Source: Williamsia herbipolensis
GTDB lineage: Bacteria; Actinomycetota; Actinomycetes; Mycobacteriales; Mycobacteriaceae
DNA: 64,000 nt
Assembly: GCF_000964005.1 (NCBI RefSeq)
Contig: NZ_JXYP01000011.1
Span: 62,001-126,000 of the forward strand
Direction: 5' to 3'
Below, one piece after another: positions 48,174-56,804 of this stretch. The notes beneath the pieces were generated by a model. It searched no databases, was not told the DNA's origin, and saw nothing but the letters and a program-made list of their open reading frames with translations. The stretch's first letter is position 1. Each line of letters starts with the position of its first letter. Both the position numbers and the translations under genes were made by a program.

Positions 48174-49052
48174 ATGATCGCCACCACTTCTCTCACCGGT
48201 CTCGACACCGACATCACCGTGTCGGTGACCGAACCCGCCACCCTCGGATCCGCTCGACGGGAGGTCGCGCGTCACGCCGAGAACATCGACCTCACCGTCA
48301 ACCGCCGCCGCGCCTCGGCCGAGATCCACGCGGTCGATCTGGCGGCGGGCACCCCGGTGATGGTGAGCGTGGTGTTCGAACAGATCCTCACCGACGCCCT
48401 GTTTCACGCCGATCTCACCGGCGGTGCGACACAGGCGGTTCGGCGCAGCTCCGTCCCCGATTACCGCCACCTGCCGCACCTGCGGTTCACGACCGACGGC
48501 CCGCTGCCCGTCGTCGTGCGGACCGTCTCGCCCATCCCGGCCTGGCACCGACCACGACTGGGCGACGGCTGCGTGACCGTTCCGGCTGACGTCCGGATCG
48601 AATTGCTCACGGCCGGGCACGCTTTCCTGGCCGACATGGCCGCACACCTGGTCGCCGAACGCCTCGGCTGCGGGGTGATGGTGGCCGTGGGCGGCGTGGC
48701 CGCGTCCGCGGGACATCCCCCGCTCGGCGGATGGCATGTCGCGAGCGCACCGGCGATCGGCGAACTCGAACTCCCGCAGGGACATGCGATGGCCACGGTG
48801 TCGGCGGCCGACATCGCGGCACTGCCACGCGGCCCCTTCGACCCGCGGCCCGTCTCGGGCGTCACGTCGGCGACGGTCGTCGCCGACCATGCCGGCACCG
48901 CGCAGGCCGCCGCCACGCTCATGCACACCGATCCGACGCGGGCGCGTGCCTGGATCCTGGAGGAACAGATGTCGGCGTGGTCGGTCGACCGCGACGGCAC
49001 GGTCGACGAATTCGGTTCGCTCGCAGCGCGACTCCACGCTCACGCGGCCTGA
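48174..49052 (+). CDS. ApbE-like (FAD:protein FMN transferase-like) protein, degenerate
   Basis: The 292-residue protein resembles the ApbE flavin-transferase fold: DTDITVSVTEPATLGSARREVARHAENIDLTVNR at the start, VRIELLTAGHAFLADMAAHLVAERLGCGVMVAVGG in the middle, and the HAGTAQAAATLMHTDP end segment. The usual LGGIAKG and catalytic Thr/Asp motifs are not clear, so it may be inactive or serve another role. ATG 48174 follows CAGGAG. Partners such as a flavodoxin-like acceptor are not nearby. Confidence 0.6.
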   Translation: MIATTSLTGLDTDITVSVTEPATLGSARREVARHAENIDLTVNRRRASAEIHAVDLAAGTPVMVSVVFEQILTDALFHADLTGGATQAVRRSSVPDYRHLPHLRFTTDGPLPVVVRTVSPIPAWHRPRLGDGCVTVPADVRIELLTAGHAFLADMAAHLVAERLGCGVMVAVGGVAASAGHPPLGGWHVASAPAIGELELPQGHAMATVSAADIAALPRGPFDPRPVSGVTSATVVADHAGTAQAAATLMHTDPTRARAWILEEQMSAWSVDRDGTVDEFGSLAARLHAHAA

Positions 49053-49123
49053 CCCCGATCGCCATCCGTCCGATCGATGCGAACGGCTGCCCGATCGGCG
49101 TCAGTACGCCTGATCGACGGGGG

Positions 49124-50098
49124 TCAGAGGGGGAGGTAACCGTAGGTGTGGTGTCGGATGAAGCCGAGGCGGCGGTAGAGACGGATGGCCGCGGTGTTGG
49201 TCGTCTCGACCTGGAGATAGGCCTGCTCGGCGCCGAACTCGCGACCCCACGTCAGCAGTCGGTCGATCACGGCGGTCCCGACACCGCTCCCGCGTAGCCG
49301 CGGGTCGGTCCACAGGCAGGTGATGCCGTTCCAGGCGGCGCCGCGCGATCCGGCGTCGAACGACTCGTCGGTGGTCACCGCGCCGCGGCCGATCGCGACG
49401 ATCTCATCCGCATCGGTCACCGACGCGAACCCCAGTGAGCCGTCCATCGACTCGGTCACCACCCGTCGCACCAGCTCCGGTGACCCGACCCGGTCCGCAC
49501 TCCCCAGGTACGCGTGTATCCACGCGTCGGACGGGGTGTCGGTCATCGTGATCTCGACATCGCGCCGGACGCTCATCGTCTCGGCCGAGCGGACCATCGC
49601 GATCGCCTCGATCTCGAACCGATCCCGGTCGACGTGGACCGACGGGATGAGCCTCTCCACCACAGCGCATCGCGCGGAGAGATCGCGGTCGGCGTAGAAC
49701 GCCGACAACGCTTCCGTCACAGTGCCGTCGAGGGTCGCGCCCCGGTCCAGTGGCACCGCCGAATTGGCGCGCCGACTGAACCCGCCGCCGGCGCGCACGA
49801 ACCACCCGCCGATCGTCGTCGACTCGAGCCCGGGCCACCCGCGGGCGGCGGCCCTCTCGAGCGCGCGAATCTCGGAGTTGCGCACGGGGCGATCCGACAG
49901 CACCCGCACCGACATCACCAGATCGGCGGGGACCAGGACGATCTCGCCGTCGCGATCGACCGCCCACGCGCCGTCGTCGGGCGTGGCCACGAGCACGCCG
50001 GTCACGTCACTCGCCGTCGCCGACGGGTCGCGCCGCCAGTCGCCGGGTGCGCCCTCGCCCTTGCGGAAACGGACGACGACGCGATCGCCCGGGTTCAT
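49124..50098 (-). CDS. GNAT N-acetyltransferase (Rv0428c-like)
   Basis: The 324-residue protein has an N-terminal SH3-like region (GDRVVVRFRKGEG, TGVLVATPDDG), a central region and a C-terminal GNAT domain with the acetyl-CoA loop RLRGSGVGTAVIDRLL-like (LRGSGVGTAV) and QVETTNTAAIRLYRRLGF. Length and order next to def match Rv0428c-Rv0429c. The substrate is unknown. Confidence 0.8.
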   Translation of the reverse strand: MNPGDRVVVRFRKGEGAPGDWRRDPSATASDVTGVLVATPDDGAWAVDRDGEIVLVPADLVMSVRVLSDRPVRNSEIRALERAAARGWPGLESTTIGGWFVRAGGGFSRRANSAVPLDRGATLDGTVTEALSAFYADRDLSARCAVVERLIPSVHVDRDRFEIEAIAMVRSAETMSVRRDVEITMTDTPSDAWIHAYLGSADRVGSPELVRRVVTESMDGSLGFASVTDADEIVAIGRGAVTTDESFDAGSRGAAWNGITCLWTDPRLRGSGVGTAVIDRLLTWGREFGAEQAYLQVETTNTAAIRLYRRLGFIRHHTYGYLPL

Positions 50099-50108
50099 CC
50101 GTCAGAGG

Positions 50109-50729
50109 TCATTCGTCGTCGGGGTCGTCGTCGTCGTGACCGAACGGATCCGGACCCTCGCCCGGCGTCCACGTGAGTCCGGGCTCACCCCATCCGTTGC
50201 GCTTGATCGCCTTCTTCGCGGCGCGGGCGTTGCGCCCCACGAGGACGTCGACGTACAGGAACCCGTCGAGATGCCCCGTCTCGTGTTGCAGCATCCGCGC
50301 GAAGAACCCGGTGCCCTCCACGACGACCTCGGCACCCGTGCGGTCGACCCCGGTGACCCGCGCCCAGTCGGCGCGGCCGGTGGGGAACTGCTCACCCGGC
50401 ACAGACAGGCAGCCCTCGTCGTCGTCGTCCGGATCGGGCATCGTCTCGGGGATCTCCGAGGTCTCGAGCACCGGGTTGATGATCTCGCCGCGCTCGCGGT
50501 CGGTGGACCGTGTCTCGCCGGCCGGGCAGTCGAACACGAAGAACCGCCGACCCACCCCGACCTGATTGGCCGCCAGTCCCACACCGTGGGCGGCGTCCAT
50601 CGTCTCGTACATGTCGTCGAGCAGCGCGACGACATCGGCGGGCGGCCGACCGTCGGCGTCGAGTTCCACCGGCTCGGTCGGTCGGTGGAGCACCGGCTCA
50701 CCGACGATGCAGATGGGAAGAATTGCCAT
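50109..50729 (-). CDS. def: Peptide deformylase
   Basis: Deformylase removes the formyl group from new N-terminal methionines. The 206-residue protein has all three metal-site motifs: [18 protein letters not shown] and QHETGHLDG (HExxH-like). ATG 50729 gives the expected [14 protein letters not shown] start. A TAATCT hexamer ends 7 nt before the ATG with no ribosome-binding site, so the transcript may be leaderless. The C-terminal tail is rich in aspartate. Confidence 0.94.
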   Translation of the reverse strand: MAILPICIVGEPVLHRPTEPVELDADGRPPADVVALLDDMYETMDAAHGVGLAANQVGVGRRFFVFDCPAGETRSTDRERGEIINPVLETSEIPETMPDPDDDDEGCLSVPGEQFPTGRADWARVTGVDRTGAEVVVEGTGFFARMLQHETGHLDGFLYVDVLVGRNARAAKKAIKRNGWGEPGLTWTPGEGPDPFGHDDDDPDDE

Positions 50730-50891
50730 GCGGCATAGATTACTCGGCACGCCGAACCCGAAATCCCCATGACTTTCGTGGTTAGATGTTCAACGAACCA
50801 CACCGATGTAATTCGACCGGTCCGATCGTCGATGCGGGCATTGTTCGCAGGTCACGCGGTGTGTAAGCAGGAAAGACCTCGAGGGAGCGAG

Positions 50892-51260
50892 ATGGACGGC
50901 GCAACTGCGCGTAGTCAGAAGGGGTCGGGCCCGGTCGGTACCGGCGAACAGTCTGACACCCCGGGCACCCCCACAACCGGATCCGACGCGAATGTCGTCG
51001 GGGCCGACGGCCTCACACGCCGCGAACACGACATCCTCGCCTTCGAGAGGCAGTGGTGGAAGTACGCCGGCGCCAAGGAGGAGGCCATCAAGGAGCTCTT
51101 CGGGCTCTCGGCCACGCGGTACTACCAGGTCCTCAATGCCCTGGTCGACCGGCCCGAATCGCTGGCCGTCGACCCGATGCTGGTGAAGCGGCTGCGTCGT
51201 CTGCGTGCCAGCAGGCAGAAGGCGCGCGCCGCCCGACGCCTCGGCTTCGAGATCACCTGA
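50892..51260 (+). CDS. DUF3263 protein (Rv0430-like)
   Basis: The 122-residue protein has a disordered N-terminus and a compact helical domain LTRREHDILAFERQWWKYAGAKEEAIKELFGLSATRYYQVLNAL typical of DUF3263, which looks like a helix-turn-helix. It ends in a basic helix that could bind nucleic acid. It is divergent from def, as Rv0430 is in M. tuberculosis. ATG 50892 follows GAGGGAG. Confidence 0.85.
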   Translation: MDGATARSQKGSGPVGTGEQSDTPGTPTTGSDANVVGADGLTRREHDILAFERQWWKYAGAKEEAIKELFGLSATRYYQVLNALVDRPESLAVDPMLVKRLRRLRASRQKARAARRLGFEIT

Positions 51261-51324
51261 TTCCTCGATCCGAGGAGTCCCGGACCGCGATGAGGCACCC
51301 GACGACCGTAGAGTGGCGGCCGTG

Positions 51325-51849
51325 ATGGCCCCCGAATCTGACAACACGCGGTTGCCGCTGCGCGCCGGGGCGATGCTGCTGTTCTCGATCGCGGTGGTCT
51401 GCATCGGGTTGGGCTGGCATTCCGCGGTCACCACCACCAGCAGTCCCGAGGCCGACCTGCGCGCCGCCGCGTCGAGCGCGTCGGAGACCCCGTCGTCGTC
51501 CGCGGCGGTGTCGTCCTCGGCAGCGGCCGGCGCACCGGCGAGCGGCACGAGCTCGTCCACCTCGGCCTCGGCGTCGAGTCCCCTTGTGTGCGTCTACAAC
51601 GCGGGGTCGCAGTCGGGCCTGGCGGTGGAGGTCACCGACACCCTCAAGGCCAAGGGCTACCGCACCAGCGCGCCCGGCAACCTGCAGTCGGCGAGCATCA
51701 CCGAGAACACCGTCTTCTACACCCCGGCGTTGCGTGACGAGGCCGAGAAGGTCGTCGCCGACCTCGACAACGGTGCGACCGCAGATCCCCGCCCCTCGGC
51801 CTTCACTCAGTGTCGCGGCGGGATCGCGGTCGTCGTCATCACCCGGTGA
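51325..51849 (+). CDS. LytR_C-domain membrane protein (Rv0431-like)
   Basis: The 174-residue protein has one N-terminal membrane span (about residues 11-32), a Ser/Ala-rich linker and a LytR_C domain: VCVYNAGSQSGLAVEVTDTLKAKGYR, TVFYTPALRDEAEKVV and a final GGIAVVV. In mycobacteria LytR_C proteins are linked to cell-wall polymer assembly and, for Rv0431 (VirR), to vesicle control. The gene sits between the DUF3263 gene and sodC as in M. tuberculosis. Confidence 0.83.
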   Translation: MAPESDNTRLPLRAGAMLLFSIAVVCIGLGWHSAVTTTSSPEADLRAAASSASETPSSSAAVSSSAAAGAPASGTSSSTSASASSPLVCVYNAGSQSGLAVEVTDTLKAKGYRTSAPGNLQSASITENTVFYTPALRDEAEKVVADLDNGATADPRPSAFTQCRGGIAVVVITR

Positions 51850-51973
51850 CACCGGGCCCGTGATCGCCGTCGGGCGACGAGCGGGCGGCGGGACCCCGCA
51901 CGGTGCACGCCGGATATGATTCCCACCGACGCGCCCGCCCCGCGCCCGATCACAACAAGGGAGACCTTCCGCG

Positions 51974-52693
51974 ATGATGTTCCAGCCGACCCTCCGCCAC
52001 GCCGGTGTGCGCCGCGCACTCGTGCTCGCCGCCTCCACGGTCGCCGCCGGAGCAGTCCTCACCGCGTGCAGCCCGGGCGAGGAGCCCAGCTCGCAGCAGG
52101 GCACCACGCCCGCCGTCGTCACCGGTGACCAGGCCCCGAACAACCTCGGCATCAACGAGCGGGAGGCCGGCTCGTCGCCGACCGAGTCGGGCAACGCCGA
52201 GCCGTCGGGCTCGGGTCTCACCGCGTCGCTGATCAGCCCCGGAGGCGCGCGCGTCGGCGAGGCCACCTTCTCGAACGAGGGCTCGGCGGTCCGTGTCGAC
52301 GTGAAGGTCACCTCCGGCATCACCCCCGGCTTCCACGGCCTGCACATCCACGCGGTGGGCAAGTGCGAGAACAACTCCGTCGCGCCCACCGGCGGCGCCC
52401 CGGGTGCGTTCCTGTCCGCCGGCGGCCACTTCCAGGTCGACGGCCGCACCGGTCACCCCGCGAGCGGCGACCTCGTGTCGATCAACGTCACCGGCGCGGG
52501 CACCGGTGAGACGGTCACCACCACCAGCGCCTTCACCCTCAGCCAGATCGTCGGCAAGTCGATCATGATCCACTCCGGCCCCGACAACTTCGCCAACATC
52601 CCCACGCGCTACGCGCCCGCCCCCGACCAGGAGACGCTCTCGACCGGTGACGCCGGCACGCGCGTCGCCTGCGGAGTCATCGAACAGGGGTGA
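51974..52693 (+). CDS. sodC: Cu/Zn superoxide dismutase, lipoprotein SodC
   Basis: The 239-residue protein has a lipoprotein signal with Cys32 in GAVLTAC and a Cu/Zn SOD domain: GFHGLHIHAVGKC carries the copper histidines, GGHFQVDGRTGHP and GDLVSI follow, and IMIHSGPDNFANIPTRY closes the site. It detoxifies superoxide at the cell surface. The stop overlaps the YbdK gene (GTGA). An in-frame ATG one codon later is equally possible. Confidence 0.93.
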   Translation: MMFQPTLRHAGVRRALVLAASTVAAGAVLTACSPGEEPSSQQGTTPAVVTGDQAPNNLGINEREAGSSPTESGNAEPSGSGLTASLISPGGARVGEATFSNEGSAVRVDVKVTSGITPGFHGLHIHAVGKCENNSVAPTGGAPGAFLSAGGHFQVDGRTGHPASGDLVSINVTGAGTGETVTTTSAFTLSQIVGKSIMIHSGPDNFANIPTRYAPAPDQETLSTGDAGTRVACGVIEQG

Positions 52694-53820
52694 TCGCCCC
52701 CATCGAGTTCCGGGGTTCGCCCGCACCGACGCTGGGTGTCGAGTGGGAATTCGCCCTGGTCGACAAGACCACCGGTGAGCTCTCCAATTCGGCTGCGGCA
52801 CTGTTCGATCGGGTCGTCGACCTCGCGGATTCGACGCTGGACAACCGGATCCACCAGGAGTTGCTCCGCAACACCGTGGAACTGGTGACCGGTGTCTGTA
52901 CCACCACCGGCGAGGCCATGGCCGATCTGCGCCACACCCTCGGCGTGGTGCGGGCCATCGCCGACGACATCGGTGTCGATCTCTTCGGTGCCGGCACCCA
53001 TCCCTACAGCGAGTGGTCGACCCAGCAGCTCACCGAGTCACCGCGCTACGCCGAGCTGATCGAACGCACCCAGTGGTGGGGACGTCAGATGCTCATCTGG
53101 GGCGTGCACGTGCACGTCGGCATCGACCGCCGCGACAAGGTGCTCCCGGTGGTGAACGCGCTGCTCGCGTACTACCCACACCTGTTGGCGCTGTCGGCGT
53201 CGTCGCCGATGTGGGCGGGCACCGACACCGGCTACGCGAGCAACCGCGCCATGATGTTCCAGCAGTTGCCGACGGCCGGTCTGCCGTTCCAATTCTCCGA
53301 GTGGGCCGATTTCGAGGCGTTCGTCGCCGACCAGAAGACCACCGGCATCATCGACGACATCAACGAGGTGCGGTGGGACATCCGTCCCTCGCCCCGACTC
53401 GGCACCGTCGAGGTCCGGGTGTGCGACGGCGTCTCGACGGTCGCCGAACTCGAGGCGCTCGTGGCACTCATCCACTGCCTCGTGGTCGACATCGACGACC
53501 GCCTCACCGCCGGTACGCTGCCGCGGGAGATGGCGCCGTGGCTGGTGCAGGAGAACAAGTGGCGCGCAGCGCGATACGGCCTCGACGCGGTCATCATCCA
53601 GGATGCCGACTGCAACGAGAGACTCGTGACCGACGACCTCGCCGACATCCTCACCCGGCTCGAACCCGTCGCGCGACGGCTCGACTGCGTCGCCGAACTC
53701 GCTTCGGTCTCGTCGATCATCGACGGCCGGGGCTCGTATCAGCGCCAGCGCGCGGTGTTCGCGCAGACCGGTGACATGCGCGACGTGGTGACCGCGGTGG
53801 TCAACGAACTCGGCCGCTGA
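52690..53820 (+). CDS. Carboxylate-amine ligase, YbdK / glutamate-cysteine ligase type 2
   Basis: The 376-residue protein belongs to the GCS2 family: LGVEWEFALVD near the N-terminus, the ELVTGVC helix, GVHVHVGIDRRDK and the RPSPRLGTVEVRVCDG segment. Such enzymes couple glutamate or another carboxylate to an amine with ATP; the true substrate in mycolic-acid bacteria, which use mycothiol rather than glutathione, is unclear. It matches Rv0433 next to sodC. Confidence 0.87.
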   Translation: MIAPIEFRGSPAPTLGVEWEFALVDKTTGELSNSAAALFDRVVDLADSTLDNRIHQELLRNTVELVTGVCTTTGEAMADLRHTLGVVRAIADDIGVDLFGAGTHPYSEWSTQQLTESPRYAELIERTQWWGRQMLIWGVHVHVGIDRRDKVLPVVNALLAYYPHLLALSASSPMWAGTDTGYASNRAMMFQQLPTAGLPFQFSEWADFEAFVADQKTTGIIDDINEVRWDIRPSPRLGTVEVRVCDGVSTVAELEALVALIHCLVVDIDDRLTAGTLPREMAPWLVQENKWRAARYGLDAVIIQDADCNERLVTDDLADILTRLEPVARRLDCVAELASVSSIIDGRGSYQRQRAVFAQTGDMRDVVTAVVNELGR

Positions 53821-53830
53821 GCCGAGTCGG

Positions 53831-55111
53831 TCAGACGGTCGGTCGGGTCGCCTGCTGCTCGAGGTCGCGAGCGAGCAACGCGATGTGTGCCCGCGAGATG
53901 CCCTCGGGGAGAGCCAGATCGATACCGGTGGTCTGGGTGATGCGGCGCAGTCGATAATCGACGGTGTTCGGGTGGATGTGCATCCGCCGCCCGGTGCCCT
54001 TGCGGTTGAGCCCGGTGTCGAGGTGCACCCGCAGCGTCTCGAGGAGCTCGGGGTGGTTGTCGAGCGGCTCGAGGGTCGAGGCGAGATGATCGCGCGCCGG
54101 ACCGGGACGGGTGATCTGGTACTCGATGAGCAGGTCCTGCATCTCGTAGAGACCCGGCGGGCGGCGGATGGCGCGCACCAGATCCATGAGCTCATGGCTC
54201 TCCGAGGCGAGCTCGGGGATGCGGTCGGTGGTGCCGATCGAGTGCGTCGCGATGATCGGCGCCTCGGCCACGGCCGAGAGGTCCTCGAGCAGCTCACCGG
54301 TCAGCACCGGCATGTCGGTGTCGGCGGGGATCAGCACGGTGCCACCGTTGTTGCTCAGCAGCGTCAGCGCCCGGGAGTTGAAGGTGGTCGCCAGCGACGA
54401 CTGGACGCGACGCAGCTTGCGGCGCGCGGCGATCTTGGTGTTCACCCGCGGGTCGAGCTCGTCGGGATGGGGCGCGATGGTCATCGACACCACCTGGTAG
54501 CTCTGCGCCACCGGCAGTCCGGTCTGGCGCGCCACCGACGACGCCGTGTGCCCCGACAGCAGCGCCGACATCAGCGTCTGCGTCGCCGACTGGTGCTGAC
54601 CGGCGACGAGGCGCTGCTCCTCCACGTACGCGGTGGCGACGGTGACGGTGAACGTGTCGAGCAGCTTCATCACGAGGCGGAAACCGGAGACCAGGTCGGC
54701 GAGGTCGTCGCCGCCGGCCTTCGCGGCGATCAGGTCGAAACCGATCTTGATGCCCTCGTGGTAGGTGTGGATGATCGTGTCGAGCGGCACGCCCTCGCGG
54801 GCCCACTGCGCGGCGGCCTCGCGGAGCTGTGCGAGCTGCTCCTCGCCGGGCGGACGCTGCTCGTCGAGGATCTCGATGGCCATGCGCAGACAGGTCTGGG
54901 TGACGGCGGTGACGTCACCGTGCAGCTGCTCGCCCGGGAGCGTCCCGCACGGCGCCACGTTGTCGGCGAAGTGCCCGACCAGTTGGGTCGCCAATTTGTT
55001 GATGTCCGACAGCGACCGCGATGCGGGAAGGCCCGCCACGGTGATGGTCGGACCCGGCGCGCGATCCCCCGACGCGGCCGTGGTGTCCAGATCGGTGCTC
55101 GGTGTCGACAT
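53831..55111 (-). CDS. PucR/CdaR-type transcriptional regulator
   Basis: The 426-residue protein has an N-terminal helical region, a central GGDEF-like CdaR region and a C-terminal PucR helix-turn-helix: LLETLRVHLDTGLNRKGTGRRMHIHPNTVDYRLRRI. This family usually controls nearby catabolic or stress genes, but the target is not evident. ATG 55111 has GGGGAG 10 nt upstream. The gene converges on the YbdK gene. Confidence 0.85.
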   Translation of the reverse strand: MSTPSTDLDTTAASGDRAPGPTITVAGLPASRSLSDINKLATQLVGHFADNVAPCGTLPGEQLHGDVTAVTQTCLRMAIEILDEQRPPGEEQLAQLREAAAQWAREGVPLDTIIHTYHEGIKIGFDLIAAKAGGDDLADLVSGFRLVMKLLDTFTVTVATAYVEEQRLVAGQHQSATQTLMSALLSGHTASSVARQTGLPVAQSYQVVSMTIAPHPDELDPRVNTKIAARRKLRRVQSSLATTFNSRALTLLSNNGGTVLIPADTDMPVLTGELLEDLSAVAEAPIIATHSIGTTDRIPELASESHELMDLVRAIRRPPGLYEMQDLLIEYQITRPGPARDHLASTLEPLDNHPELLETLRVHLDTGLNRKGTGRRMHIHPNTVDYRLRRITQTTGIDLALPEGISRAHIALLARDLEQQATRPTV

Positions 55112-55325
55112 GATCAGTGGTACTCCCCGCTCCTTCACACGCACCCCCATAGCCACGTGCGATTCATTTCGTGAGGTGAACAGTAACGCATGTTGAGGGG
55201 CCCCGGAAGTGTGCAGCTACACAAGTTACACATCCTCACGATCTGCTACGCAGATCGGGCATTCCGAGGGGTGCGTACCGTCTGAGCACCGACGATGTCC
55301 ATGCCGATCGGTACGGCCGAACCGG

Positions 55326-55658
55326 TCAGTCCGACGAGCCGGAGTCCGCGTCGGAACGCCGCATCAGATCGTCGCGCACCCGCTGCTCCTGATACGCGAG
55401 TCGCCCGATCCGGTGGGCGACGACCGGTGCGGTGATGAGGGCGAACAACCCCGACAGCACCAGCATCCCGAAGTCGACACTCCCGGCGAGACGGATCATC
55501 GCGGCGATCAGGATGAGCAACAGCCCGAACGTCTGCGGCTTCGTCGTCGCGTGCATACGCGTCATCGTGTCGGGGAAGCGGAGCACACCGATCGACGCGG
55601 TGAACGCCAACACCGACCCGGTCAACACCAGGATCGCCACCACCACATCCGTGATCAC
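55326..55658 (-). CDS. mnhG: Mrp/Mnh Na+/H+ antiporter subunit G
   Basis: This 110-residue protein has three membrane spans and the MnhG pattern: a first helix, then SIGVLRFPDTMTRMHATTKPQTFGLLLILI, conserved in all MrpG proteins. GTG 55658 follows a strong GGAGG; this ribosome-binding-site region also occurs in the end of mnhF. It is the last gene of the six-gene operon for a multisubunit monovalent-cation/proton antiporter. Confidence 0.88.
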   Translation of the reverse strand: MITDVVVAILVLTGSVLAFTASIGVLRFPDTMTRMHATTKPQTFGLLLILIAAMIRLAGSVDFGMLVLSGLFALITAPVVAHRIGRLAYQEQRVRDDLMRRSDADSGSSD

Positions 55659-55704
55659 CGTCGGACCTCCGGACTCGTCATCGCCCTCGGACCTCCGGCG
55701 CCGC

Positions 55705-56019
55705 TCACCGTCGGACCTCCGGTCCGGCACTGGGCTCGCCGGTCACCGGATGCACCCGCACGACGTCGTCGCGGACGCGGAACCGAGCGATCGCCACCGA
55801 CCCCACGAAGCTGAGCAACGACAGCGCGACGATGGCGGGCACCACGGTGGAGTCGAGGCTGTAGGCCGCCCAGCCGGCGAGGCTGCACATGGCCAGCGCG
55901 ACCACCGTGTCGAGGGCGACGAGCCGGTCGAGGGTGTTGGGGCCCACCAACACCCGGATCATGGTGATCACCGCCGACGCCAGCAGCAGGATCGCCGCGA
56001 TGATCCAGACGATCGTCAT
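55705..56019 (-). CDS. mnhF: Mrp/Mnh Na+/H+ antiporter subunit F
   Basis: This 104-residue protein has three spans and the MnhF signature IRVLVGPNTLDRLVALDTVVALAM. Its ATG overlaps the stop of mnhE. The C-terminus (PSAGPEVRR) is encoded by a segment that repeats the mnhG ribosome-binding site. Confidence 0.88.
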   Translation of the reverse strand: MTIVWIIAAILLLASAVITMIRVLVGPNTLDRLVALDTVVALAMCSLAGWAAYSLDSTVVPAIVALSLLSFVGSVAIARFRVRDDVVRVHPVTGEPSAGPEVRR

Positions 56020-56804
56020 CGCCGGTCTCCCTTCGCCTCGGGCACGGAGCCCCTCGTCTCGTGCGGGTCGCTGCGGACGGGAGCCGCGCCGTGGAACTCG
56101 TCGTCGAGACCGTGGTACGGACTCGGATGCCATTCACTGTCCCGCTCGAAGGCCCGGATGAACAACCGTTCGACGGTCTCCATCTGCCGGTAGAACGCGC
56201 GCACCTTCTTCTCACTGCTCACGTCGATCAGGTGGACGTAGAGCAGGCGACGGCGATGGTCGATCTCGACGACCATCGTGCCGGGCACCAGGTTGATGTA
56301 GTCGACCGCCAGCGTCAGCACCATGTCGGACTTGATCGCCAACCGCGTCCGCAGCACCGCCGACAGCGGTGGGCGACGCGGTCGGACCGCGAGCCACGCG
56401 ACCTCGGCGCTCGACACGAAGAAGTCGCGGATCAGGTAGGCCACGAGCAACACGACCGTGGCGGGGTGGATACGTCCCTCCACGGGCACCCGCGGCAGAG
56501 GTAGCAACACCAGGATCACCACCGCGACCGCGACACCGCCGAGGATGTTCGCCCACGAGATGGTGCCCCACAGGAGCACCCACACGAACGTGAGCCACCC
56601 GATGGTCCACAGGCGGACCGCGATCTCACGGCCGTCGCCACCCAGCCACGACAGCAGGTGCACCCGCGACTTCGCCCACACCACCGCCTTCGTGAGATGC
56701 CATGCGACGCTGAAGAACGACACCCGCCACGCGTGGTGCAGCCGCCCGTAGACCGGACCCTTCGTCGGGATCGGCCCCATCTCCCGCCGGGGTTCGTCCG
56801 TCAT
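56016..56804 (-). CDS. mnhE: Mrp/Mnh Na+/H+ antiporter subunit E (extended)
   Basis: The 262-residue protein has the MnhE core with IHPATVVLLVAYLIRDFFVSSAEVAW, then VDYINLVPGTMVVEID and YVHLIDV, plus a longer N-terminus (about 50 residues before the first span) and a long hydrophilic C-terminus compared with typical MrpE of about 160 residues. Such extensions are common in actinobacterial forms. It overlaps mnhD and mnhF by 4 nt each. Confidence 0.85.
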   Translation of the reverse strand: MTDEPRREMGPIPTKGPVYGRLHHAWRVSFFSVAWHLTKAVVWAKSRVHLLSWLGGDGREIAVRLWTIGWLTFVWVLLWGTISWANILGGVAVAVVILVLLPLPRVPVEGRIHPATVVLLVAYLIRDFFVSSAEVAWLAVRPRRPPLSAVLRTRLAIKSDMVLTLAVDYINLVPGTMVVEIDHRRRLLYVHLIDVSSEKKVRAFYRQMETVERLFIRAFERDSEWHPSPYHGLDDEFHGAAPVRSDPHETRGSVPEAKGDRR

